From Clostridia bacterium (lineage in GTDB: Bacteria > Bacillota_A > Clostridia > Christensenellales > Aristaeellaceae), in contig JAFWYA010000081.1 in the NCBI GenBank assembly GCA_017517815.1, positions 1 to 25,146 of the forward strand: a DNA stretch of 25,146 bases, read 5' to 3'. The position numbers and the translations under genes were made by a program. Positions 14,706-25,146 of the stretch are shown here, one piece after another. Under the pieces are notes generated by a model, which worked only from the letters and a program-made list of their open reading frames with translations, searched no databases and was not told the origin of the DNA. Positions within the stretch are counted from its first letter, which is position 1, and each line of letters starts with the position of its first letter.

Positions 14706-15656
14706 ATGAAATGCTTCGAACAGTCCCGCCGCGATTTCCTGCGCACTGCCGGTAAGGGCATGCTGGGTGCTGCCGCTCTGACCGCTGCTCCCTCTGTTTT
14801 CACCACAGCTCTGGCTGAGGGCGCTGAGGCTCCCGCCTGGCCGTGGACCTACCAGCCCCTGGATAAGGAAGAAGTGAAGGCCCGCGTTTTCGCCAACTTC
14901 TCCACCCACGGCGGCTGCTGCGCTGCTGTTGCTTCCGGCATTCTGGAGCTGCTGGCTGAGAAGTACGGCTATCCCTACAACCAGATCAACGGCCGCATGT
15001 TCGCCAACGGCGGCGGTGGCTATGGCCGTCGCAACCTGTGCGGCTCTCTGGGCGGCGCTTTCGCCATCCTGGGCCTGTTCCTGGAAGGCTCTGACAGCGG
15101 CAAGCTGCGCAACGAGATCTATGCCTGGTACGAGTCTGCTGCATTCCCCATCTACCAGCCCGAAGGCGTTGCCGAGCATCCCGTGCATTCCGTCGCCGGC
15201 AGCGAGCTGTGCAAGGACTCCGTAGGCAACTGGATGGCCGCTTCCGGCTTCGAGTTCGGCACTCCCGAGCGCGCTACCCGCTGCGCCTGCCTGTCTGCTG
15301 ACGTGGCTGCCAAGACCATCGAGCTGCTCAACATTCACTTCGGCTACGAGGCCGCTCCCGTTGTGGAAGAGGCTGCCGAGGAACCCGCTCTGGCCGCTAA
15401 CGAGTACATCGGCGTTGGCAAGGGCTTCGGCGGCGACATCAAGGTGAAGGTCACCATGGACGGCGACAAGATCGCCAAGATCGACGTGCTGGAGCATGGC
15501 GAGACCGCCGGCATCTGCGACGGCGCTTTCAACACCATCCCCGACGCTGTGATCGCTGCTCAGTCCACCGCTGTGGACGCCGTGTCCGGCGCTACCTTCT
15601 CCTCCAAGGGCCTGATCGAAGCCATCGACAACGCTCTGGCTCAGATCAAGAAGTAA
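14706..15656 (+). CDS. Tat-exported redox flavoprotein: C_GCAxxG_C_C domain plus FMN-binding domain
   Basis: A 316-residue protein. Residues 7-13 (SRRDFLR) are a twin-arginine signal, with a hydrophobic core at 18-36 and an ALA cleavage site before about Glu38. Residues about 58-212 fit the C_GCAxxG_C_C/split-Soret-like family, with Cys71-Cys72, NLCGSLGG (Cys112), Cys169 and RCACL (Cys193, Cys195). Those cysteines probably bind a metal centre or form a redox site. After a Glu/Ala linker, residues about 240-313 form an FMN_bind domain ending in DAVSGAT. Thr297 of that motif is where ApbE attaches FMN through a phosphoester in homologous domains. It is probably an extracytoplasmic electron carrier. 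Codon use (GCT, GGC, CTG, AAG) is far more biased than in neighbours, and the promoter is strong, so it is probably abundant. No lipobox or wall anchor. Monocistronic. Confidence 0.88.
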   Translation: MKCFEQSRRDFLRTAGKGMLGAAALTAAPSVFTTALAEGAEAPAWPWTYQPLDKEEVKARVFANFSTHGGCCAAVASGILELLAEKYGYPYNQINGRMFANGGGGYGRRNLCGSLGGAFAILGLFLEGSDSGKLRNEIYAWYESAAFPIYQPEGVAEHPVHSVAGSELCKDSVGNWMAASGFEFGTPERATRCACLSADVAAKTIELLNIHFGYEAAPVVEEAAEEPALAANEYIGVGKGFGGDIKVKVTMDGDKIAKIDVLEHGETAGICDGAFNTIPDAVIAAQSTAVDAVSGATFSSKGLIEAIDNALAQIKK

Positions 15657-15668
15657 TTTCAGCTTATG

Positions 15669-15702
15669 CCGGGTCTGTGCAGTGCACAGACCTGGTTTTT
15701 TT
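15669..15702 (+). terminator. Terminator of the flavoprotein gene
   Basis: A 12-bp stem with one G-T pair (15669-15680 with 15684-15695), a 3-nt loop and seven T residues. Confidence 0.9.
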
Positions 15703-15709
15703 GTACAAA

Positions 15710-15739
15710 AAAAGCGGAGCGCCGAAGCGTTCCGCTTTT
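15710..15739 (-). terminator. Terminator of the SPFH operon, UUCG loop
   Basis: A 13-bp stem (15710-15722 with 15727-15739). On the minus strand the loop is UUCG closed by C-G, a very stable tetraloop, followed by a T-run at 15709-15703. It is back to back with the flavoprotein terminator. Confidence 0.9.
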
Positions 15740-15752
15740 GATTTGGTTTCCA

Positions 15753-16826
15753 TTATGCCTTGGTGCCGCACTCAGGGCAGAACTTGGCGCCGGCTTCCAG
15801 CTTGGTGCCGCATTCAGCACAGAAGCGGGCAGCGTTCTGCTGTGCGCCGCACTCGGAGCAGAACTTTGCAGTCTGGGAAATGGCAGCGCCGCAGGCAGAG
15901 CAGGTCTTCTGCGCAACGGGGGCAGCAGCGGGCTGCGCCTGCTGCATCTGGGGCTGCATGGCGTTCATGCCGCCCATGCTCTGGGTGAACATCTGGCCCA
16001 TCATGGCCGCAGCGCCCATGCCAACGCCCATGCCGGCCATGCCGGTGGAGTCGTTGTTGGCGGATTCACGCATGGCCTCGGCAGCCTGATACTGAGTGTA
16101 GCGGTTCAGATCGCCAAGCACGCCCATGGAGGTGCGCTTGTCCATCGCCTTCTCGACATCCTCGGGCAGGCTGATGTTTTCGATCACGAAGTTGCAAAGG
16201 GTCAGGCCCAGAGACTCAACCTTGGGATTGAGGGTCTGCATGGCATACTGGGCAAGCTCGCTGTAATTGGCAGCCAGATCCAGCGCGGGGATCTTGCTCT
16301 GGGCGATGGCGTCGCTCAGGCCGCTGACCACGATGGACTTGATCTGGCCTTCCACGCCGTCCACGGTAAACAGCGCGCTGGTGCCAAACACTTCCTTCAT
16401 GAACACGGCGGGATCCTTCACCTTGAAGGAGTAGGAGCCGAACGCGCGGATGCGGATCATGCCGAACTCGGCGTCGCGCATCATGACAGGGTTGGCGGTG
16501 CCCCACTTGCAGTCGGTGAACTGGCGGGTGTTGACGAAGTAAACGTCGCTCTTGAAGGGAGAGTTGAAGCCAAACTTCCATGCCTTCAGCGCGGTGAGAA
16601 TGGGCATGTTCTGCGTGGTCAGCTCATAGCGGCCAGGTGCAAACACGTCGGCCAGCTGGCCTTCGTTGACGAAAACGGCGCTCTGACTTTCGCGCACAGT
16701 CAGCTGCGCGCCCATCATGATTTCCTTGCCGTTCATGTCGTACTTGTGCACCATGGTGTTGCGGCTGTTGTCAGTCCATTCGATGACGTCAATCAACTGG
16801 CCGCGAACGATATCAAACAGTCCCAT
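15753..16826 (-). CDS. SPFH-domain protein with two C-terminal zinc ribbons (YdjI-like)
   Basis: A 357-residue protein. Residues about 25-240 form an SPFH/virion-core-like domain as in Bacillus YdjI. A short coiled region and a Gly/Met/Ala-rich low-complexity stretch (about 260-305) follow, then two zinc ribbons with CxxC pairs at Cys309/312 with 323/326 and Cys336/339 with 350/353. There is no signal peptide or clear membrane helix. Family members gather at membranes with dynamin-like or phage-shock-like partners in membrane stress. That role is known for the family and is not shown here. It is the second gene of an operon, 22 nt after the receiver-like gene. ATG 16826 has GGAG upstream. Confidence 0.85.
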   Translation of the reverse strand: MGLFDIVRGQLIDVIEWTDNSRNTMVHKYDMNGKEIMMGAQLTVRESQSAVFVNEGQLADVFAPGRYELTTQNMPILTALKAWKFGFNSPFKSDVYFVNTRQFTDCKWGTANPVMMRDAEFGMIRIRAFGSYSFKVKDPAVFMKEVFGTSALFTVDGVEGQIKSIVVSGLSDAIAQSKIPALDLAANYSELAQYAMQTLNPKVESLGLTLCNFVIENISLPEDVEKAMDKRTSMGVLGDLNRYTQYQAAEAMRESANNDSTGMAGMGVGMGAAAMMGQMFTQSMGGMNAMQPQMQQAQPAAAPVAQKTCSACGAAISQTAKFCSECGAQQNAARFCAECGTKLEAGAKFCPECGTKA

Positions 16827-16848
16827 GTTAACGGTCTCCTTTCAACGC

Positions 16849-17640
16849 TCACAGAGCGGAAATATCACTGGCAAATGCTGCAAGTCCCGGCAGGCTGCGT
16901 ACATCGGCAACGCGCATGCTCAGGCCCAGATAATGGTCGATCTGCTCGACGGTCTCCTGCACATATTCGTAGACAACGCTTTCGGTAAGCGCCTCCGGCT
17001 CTTCAGCGGGATAGCACAGCACGCGCACTTCCTGCGGAGAAACAACGGCTACGTGGATGCGCATGCGATCGTGAGATGTACCGAAGAAATTGCGCAGCGC
17101 CGTTTCCAGCCGTTCGCTGCCGTAGTGCCAGCGTTCGCCAAAGAAACGGTCGTCCTGCTGCATCTCCAGCCGGGCCAACACGCAGGGGACGCTAAGCTTT
17201 TCACAGCAGCGGTAAAGGCGCAGCTGACGGGCCATGTCGTTTTGGCTGACCAGACCGCCGATCACCTTTTTGATCCAGCGCTCACGCTGCTCGGCCATGC
17301 GGGAATTCTCATCGTAGTCATCATTGGTGTCATCAGCGCGAAGCCGGGACAAAACACCCGAAAGCTCGTGCAGAATCACCTGCTGCTGCTGAGCATCCTC
17401 GCCGATCTGGAAAAGCGGGATATTGGGAAAATGCTCGTCAAGGTAGGTCAGAAACCCCTGCAGCTGCGGGTTTTCATCAACCGCGATCGCGTCGAGATGG
17501 TGACGGTGGATGCAGTCTACAGCCTCTTCCATGCTGCAGCGAACGCGCGGCGGTTTGAAGCCCATGGCCTCCCAGCCCTGCATTGCTGAAATCATGTCCT
17601 TCACATTCTGGGCATCTGTGACGATCAACAGCCTGTACAC
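16849..17640 (-). CDS. Receiver-like regulator of YesN type lacking a DNA-binding domain
   Basis: A 263-residue protein. Residues 1-105 resemble a two-component receiver (MYRLLIVTDA at the front, HHLDAIAVDENP with Asp55 where the phospho-acceptor would be), but the later conserved Ser/Thr is replaced (PLFQIGE) and no clear Lys is seen. Residues about 110-263 resemble the middle helical/sensor part of YesN-type AraC-family response regulators, but the protein stops before any helix-turn-helix. It may be a degenerate, protein-binding output. Start GTG 17640 follows GGAGG at 7 nt. It has its own near-perfect promoter and is cotranscribed with the SPFH gene. The assignment is tentative. Confidence 0.6.
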   Translation of the reverse strand: MYRLLIVTDAQNVKDMISAMQGWEAMGFKPPRVRCSMEEAVDCIHRHHLDAIAVDENPQLQGFLTYLDEHFPNIPLFQIGEDAQQQQVILHELSGVLSRLRADDTNDDYDENSRMAEQRERWIKKVIGGLVSQNDMARQLRLYRCCEKLSVPCVLARLEMQQDDRFFGERWHYGSERLETALRNFFGTSHDRMRIHVAVVSPQEVRVLCYPAEEPEALTESVVYEYVQETVEQIDHYLGLSMRVADVRSLPGLAAFASDISAL

Positions 17641-17681
17641 TCAGTTACCTCCATGTCGTAAGGTCAGAAAGATACAGTATT

Positions 17682-17710
17682 ATTATACAATGTCACCAGT
17701 TAAATTTCAA
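17682..17710 (-). promoter_or_regulatory. Promoter of the receiver-SPFH operon
   Basis: On the minus strand TTGAAA (17710-17705), 17-bp spacer, perfect TATAAT (17687-17682). Transcription would start near 17675. It lies just beyond the YcaQ-like gene, after which I see no convincing terminator, so read-through is possible. Confidence 0.85.
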
Positions 17711-17750
17711 TGGTTGGTGCAATTTGCAAATAGAAACTTCTTTCCAGTTC

Positions 17751-18938
17751 TTACAGCTGCATCCAGCCCTGCTGCCACACCAGCTGTGATAGTCCATGGA
17801 AGCGGCGCAGCTTATGCAGCGCATCCTCCACATCCCAAAGCATACGGTTTGTCACGCGTACATCCTTCTCAGGCCAGAAGCGCTGCACCACCAGCGCATC
17901 TGCGCGGCGGTCGCATACCGGCTCAATGCGGCCGATGAATCCTTCGCCCCACACAACAGGCAGCACATAATAGCCGTAATGCCGCTGCTCTTCGGGCGTA
18001 TAGATCTCCCATTTATAGCTGAAATCAAACAGTGCGGCGATCAGCTTGCGGTCCCACAGCATGCAGTCCAGCGGCGGCAGCAGCCGTGCCTTTTTATCCG
18101 CCGTGATAGGCTGCAGGCATTTATAAAGCGCTTCTAAATCCTCCACCTGCACAAACAGGGGACGCGTGATGCCCTCCACCTGCACAGGGGTGATCACATT
18201 CAGCTGTACCAGATCGGCAAATACCTCGTCGCGCGCCTGCGCATTGAGCCCTTCAATACCCAGCCACGCGTCGCTGGGCGCATTCCACAGCATGCCCACC
18301 GCACCGATGCGTCGCATCACCTGCCACATCTGCCGCTGATGATCATTTGCAAAGGGTGACGGTGCGCTCAGCAATTCTGCCGGCAGGCAGTCAGATGCCA
18401 GCGCATAGCTTTTGACGGTTCCGGTTTTGTGATGCACCACCAAATCACCGCGAAAATACAGCGTTTCCAGCGCCACACGGCCCAGAGAAGAGGCGTTCCA
18501 GGTCCAGTCTACCTTCTGCTTCATATCCAGGTCTTTGGCGCTTAAATGGCCTTTTTCGTGCACCAGCGCCAGCACTTCATCAGCAATGGGATCCACCGCC
18601 TCGCGCGAGCGCGTCTGATGACGGAATCCCTCGCGGATAAAGCCCAGATGCGGCCAGTCGTCCACGCTCATGATGCACATGTTCTTGTCAAAGAAGTCAA
18701 TGAGCTCGCGCTTTTCATACAGCAGACTTGCGAGCATTTCGCGCGTGAATCCCTTTACGCGGCACAACAACGCCAGCTCGTGGCTGCGTCCGCACACGTC
18801 GATGGGGTCAAACTGCACGCATCCAGCCTGACGCACATAATCCACCACGCCGTCCTCGCCCTCAAACTGTGTTGAACCCAGCAACCCGTTTTTATACAGC
18901 AAAAAGCGGCAGGCCTGCTCTTTGGTGATCTTCAGCAT
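17751..18938 (-). CDS. Winged-helix protein of the YcaQ/AlkX (HTH_42) DNA-glycosylase family
   Basis: A 395-residue protein. The N-terminal region has KITKEQACRFLLYKNGLLG and AGCVQFDPIDV (Gln42, Asp44), matching the Q-x-D/Q catalytic motif of HTH_42 proteins that excise alkylated or crosslinked bases. Several winged-helix repeats follow, then a C-terminal domain with YKWEIYTPEEQRHYGYYVLP, typical of the family. Members such as E. coli YcaQ and Streptomyces AlkZ unhook interstrand crosslinks. The actual substrate here is unknown. ATG 18938 was chosen because a G-rich ribosome binding site (GGGGGAAGAG) precedes it, and the longer frame would start before the promoter. It is divergent from the Tat operon. 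Confidence 0.85.
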   Translation of the reverse strand: MLKITKEQACRFLLYKNGLLGSTQFEGEDGVVDYVRQAGCVQFDPIDVCGRSHELALLCRVKGFTREMLASLLYEKRELIDFFDKNMCIMSVDDWPHLGFIREGFRHQTRSREAVDPIADEVLALVHEKGHLSAKDLDMKQKVDWTWNASSLGRVALETLYFRGDLVVHHKTGTVKSYALASDCLPAELLSAPSPFANDHQRQMWQVMRRIGAVGMLWNAPSDAWLGIEGLNAQARDEVFADLVQLNVITPVQVEGITRPLFVQVEDLEALYKCLQPITADKKARLLPPLDCMLWDRKLIAALFDFSYKWEIYTPEEQRHYGYYVLPVVWGEGFIGRIEPVCDRRADALVVQRFWPEKDVRVTNRMLWDVEDALHKLRRFHGLSQLVWQQGWMQL

Positions 18939-18968
18939 TTCTCTTCCCCCATCTGAATGGATGGTTTC

Positions 18969-18998
18969 ATCATAACACCTGTAACAAATATGCGTCAA
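18969..18998 (-). promoter_or_regulatory. Promoter of the YcaQ-like gene
   Basis: On the minus strand TTGACG (18998-18993), 18-bp spacer, TATGAT (18974-18969). Confidence 0.75.
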
Positions 18999-19026
18999 CG
19001 CATTTTTCGACATTAGGAAATGAGAT

Positions 19027-19055
19027 TTGCATTCCACCGTCTTGTTTGTTATAAT
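19027..19055 (+). promoter_or_regulatory. Promoter of the tat operon
   Basis: TTGCAT (19027-19032), 17-bp spacer, perfect TATAAT (19050-19055). The leader to the first ATG is about 28 nt and carries GAGGAGAGG. Confidence 0.85.
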
Positions 19056-19089
19056 GATACATACACATCAAATAAACGAGGAGAGGCAA

Positions 19090-19413
19090 ATGTTCAACAT
19101 CGGCTTTTCCGAGCTGCTTCTGATCCTGCTGGTAGCCTTTGTCTTCGTAGGCCCCAAAGACCTGCCCAAGGTTGCGCGAGCGCTTGGGCGAGGCGTCAGA
19201 TGGGTCAAGCAGTTCATCAAAGACGTTCAGGACGAAACCGGTTTGGGCGAGGCTGTAAACGAATTCAAAAAAACCTCGCGCGAGCTGGAACAAACCTTCC
19301 GCAGCGCCGATCCCACGGCTGAATTAAAGCAGGCGCAAAAGGAGATCGAAACGGCTGTAGAGGATACTGTCAAAACGGCGCAGGATGCGCTCAGCCTGAA
19401 AGAAACCAAATAA
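19090..19413 (+). CDS. tatB: Twin-arginine translocase subunit, TatB-like
   Basis: A 107-residue protein with a short N-terminus, one membrane helix (about residues 7-20), the FVGPKDLPKVARALGR hinge and amphipathic helix, then a long charged helical tail. The G-P-x-x-L-P hinge and the tail longer than in TatA are closer to TatB than to TatA, although TatA/TatB naming in Firmicutes is uncertain. It would work with TatC to receive folded proteins that carry SRRxFLK signals. ATG 19090 follows GAGGAGAGG. It is first in the operon, 16 nt before tatA. Confidence 0.85.
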   Translation: MFNIGFSELLLILLVAFVFVGPKDLPKVARALGRGVRWVKQFIKDVQDETGLGEAVNEFKKTSRELEQTFRSADPTAELKQAQKEIETAVEDTVKTAQDALSLKETK

Positions 19414-19429
19414 TGAGGAGGACATATAT

Positions 19430-19609
19430 ATGCGACTGGGTATTATGGAAATTCTGCTGATTCTGGTGATCGCGCTGGTGGTTTTCGGCGGCGGCAAGCT
19501 GTCCGGCGTTGGCAAGGCACTGGGCCAGAGCATTCGTGAATTCAAGAAGGAAGTTGGCTCTGATAAGGAAAAGGCTGCTGAAGACAGCGAGGAAAAGAAG
19601 GACGCATGA
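19430..19609 (+). CDS. tatA: Twin-arginine translocase pore subunit TatA
   Basis: A 59-residue protein. The N-terminal membrane helix (MEILLILVIALVVF, residues 6-19) is followed by FGGGKLSGVGKALGQSIREF, which matches the FG-x-x-KLP-x-x-GKALG-x-S-x-x-EFKK pattern except that Pro is replaced by Ser. The tail is short, charged and Lys/Glu-rich. TatA oligomers form the Tat conduit. The ribosome binding site GAGGAGG (19415-19421) lies 8 nt from the ATG. The stop overlaps the tatC start by 4 bp (ATGA, 19606-19609). Confidence 0.9.
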   Translation: MRLGIMEILLILVIALVVFGGGKLSGVGKALGQSIREFKKEVGSDKEKAAEDSEEKKDA

Positions 19610-20331
19610 GCACCGAAAAAAAGCAGGCAGTCATGGAACATGTGCTGGCGCTGCGACGTGTGATCATCATATCAATCGCGGCGGTAGCCGTTCTGTTTCT
19701 GCTGCTGTTCTATCTGGCGTGTGATCCGCTGGTGGATTTTGTGCTGCGGCCTGTGCGCATGCGCGGCATCGACATGATTTCGATGGCGGTCAGCGAAGCG
19801 CTGATGACGCAGTTCAAGGTTTGTTTGATCGCAGCCGTTGTGGCGGCAATGCCCGTCATCATCTGGCAGATCTGGAGCTTCATTTCTCCTGCCCTGTATC
19901 CGCACGAAAAGAAGCTGTTTGCCGCACTGTTTTTCGTGGCGCTGCTGCTGTTTCTCACAGGTGTGGCGTTCTGCTATGTGTATGTTTTCCCGCTGGCGAT
20001 TGACCTGTTCTGGGCTGCCAGCGACACCGTTGCCACCGCTATGTGGTCGGTGAAGGAATACATTAGTTTTGTGCTCAGCTTCGTGCTGCCCTTCGGTTTG
20101 ATGTTTGAACTGCCGGTGGTCATCTACATGCTGGCGCGCCGCGGCAAGGTGGATTACAAAAAGCTGTCCTCGTTGCGCAAGTATGTTGTTCTCATCATTG
20201 CGGTGGTCGCTGCCGTACTCACTCCGCCGGACGTGGTATCGCAGTGCATGCTTGGCTTGCCCATGTACATTCTCTATGAGGTATCCGCGCAGCTGTCGCG
20301 CTTTGTGAAACCGCCGGTAACACAGGAATAA
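19606..20331 (+). CDS. tatC: Twin-arginine translocase subunit TatC
   Basis: The 241-residue polytopic core of the Tat receptor, with six hydrophobic segments. Family signatures are present: MEHVLALRRVII at the N-terminus, the IWSFISPALYPHEKK cytoplasmic loop, FVLPFGLMFELPV in the fourth helix region and LTPPDVVSQ near the fifth. TatC recognises the twin-arginine signal. Coupled to tatA by the ATGA overlap, and last in the operon before a terminator. The likely local client is the Tat-signal flavoprotein at 14706-15656. Confidence 0.95.
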   Translation: MSTEKKQAVMEHVLALRRVIIISIAAVAVLFLLLFYLACDPLVDFVLRPVRMRGIDMISMAVSEALMTQFKVCLIAAVVAAMPVIIWQIWSFISPALYPHEKKLFAALFFVALLLFLTGVAFCYVYVFPLAIDLFWAASDTVATAMWSVKEYISFVLSFVLPFGLMFELPVVIYMLARRGKVDYKKLSSLRKYVVLIIAVVAAVLTPPDVVSQCMLGLPMYILYEVSAQLSRFVKPPVTQE

Positions 20332-20338
20332 TTCTTTT

Positions 20339-20367
20339 AGACCGCACTCGCTGGCTGCGGTCTTTTT
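20339..20367 (+). terminator. Terminator of the tat operon
   Basis: An 8-bp stem AGACCGCA/TGCGGTCT (20339-20346 with 20356-20363), 9-nt loop, then a T-run. Confidence 0.85.
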
Positions 20368-20373
20368 GATTGC

Positions 20374-20416
20374 AAAAAACAGCCCCTGCGCTCTTTTCAG
20401 AGCACAGGGGCTGTTT
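20374..20416 (-). terminator. Terminator of the rpoBC operon
   Basis: On the minus strand an 18-bp stem with one mismatch (20416-20399 with 20394-20377) and a 4-nt loop, followed by a T-run. It ends the rpoBC transcript 17 bases after the rpoC stop. Confidence 0.9.
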
Positions 20417-20433
20417 GCATGGAGCAAAGCTCC

Positions 20434-23997
<3,564 letters not shown>

Positions 23998-24036
23998 AAT
24001 ACGGCACTCCCTTTCGGTCTATGAGGCAGGATCGGC

Positions 24037-25146
<1,110 letters not shown>

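Noticed and set aside
15666..16988. A 440-codon plus-strand frame over the SPFH gene
   Set aside because: It begins inside the flavoprotein terminator and is antisense to a protein with well-formed zinc ribbons.
17711..17750. Possible terminator after the YcaQ-like gene
   Set aside because: Only a short, bulged AGAACT/AGTTTCT pairing is present without a good T-run.

Overview
This window looks like chromosomal DNA from an anaerobic, fairly GC-rich member of the Firmicutes, probably a clostridial gut-type lineage. The evidence is the style of the genes: a sortase-anchored adhesin built from isopeptide (Spy0128-type) domains, an oxygen-sensitive class III ribonucleotide reductase activase (NrdG), Gram-positive-type ribosome binding sites (AGGAGG), and many sigma-A-like promoters with a 17-bp spacer. 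RpoC starts on TTG and RpoB carries a very acidic tail. I cannot place it at genus level from sequence alone. No tRNA, rRNA, CRISPR array, insertion sequence or phage gene was seen.

Layout. (1) 1-2110: the 3' end of a large cell-wall adhesin, closed by a bidirectional terminator. (2) 2110-3287 (minus): a COG1237-type metallo-beta-lactamase-fold hydrolase coupled to a small membrane protein. (3) 3405-4227: an acyl-ACP thioesterase with its own promoter and terminator. (4) 4238-7791: a GH79-like glycosidase (minus) diverging from murI-wecB (plus), which supply D-glutamate and ManNAc for envelope polymers. (5) 7727-10050: a CmpB-like membrane protein (minus) diverging from a MATE efflux pump plus GNAT acetyltransferase pair. 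The pump promoter carries a perfect 14-bp palindrome between its -35 and -10 boxes. (6) 10050-14522 (minus): a NagZ-like GH3 hexosaminidase, then an operon read as glycosyltransferase, nrdG, asparaginase. (7) 14622-15702: a strongly promoted Tat-exported redox flavoprotein. (8) 15710-18998 (minus): an operon of a receiver-like protein and an SPFH/zinc-ribbon protein, then a YcaQ/AlkX-like winged-helix protein. (9) 19027-20367: a complete Tat translocase operon (tatB-like, a 59-codon tatA, tatC). (10) 20374-25146 (minus): rpoC and the 3' part of rpoB.

How they fit together. Much of the window concerns the envelope: wall adhesin, MurI, WecB, NagZ-like enzyme, glycosyltransferase and fatty-acid release. 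The most interesting link is the Tat system lying about 3.4 kb from a putative Tat substrate. That substrate combines a cysteine-rich C_GCAxxG_C_C domain with an FMN-binding domain that carries a covalent flavinylation motif. It is preceded by a near-consensus promoter and has visibly biased codon use, so it is probably an abundant extracytoplasmic electron carrier.
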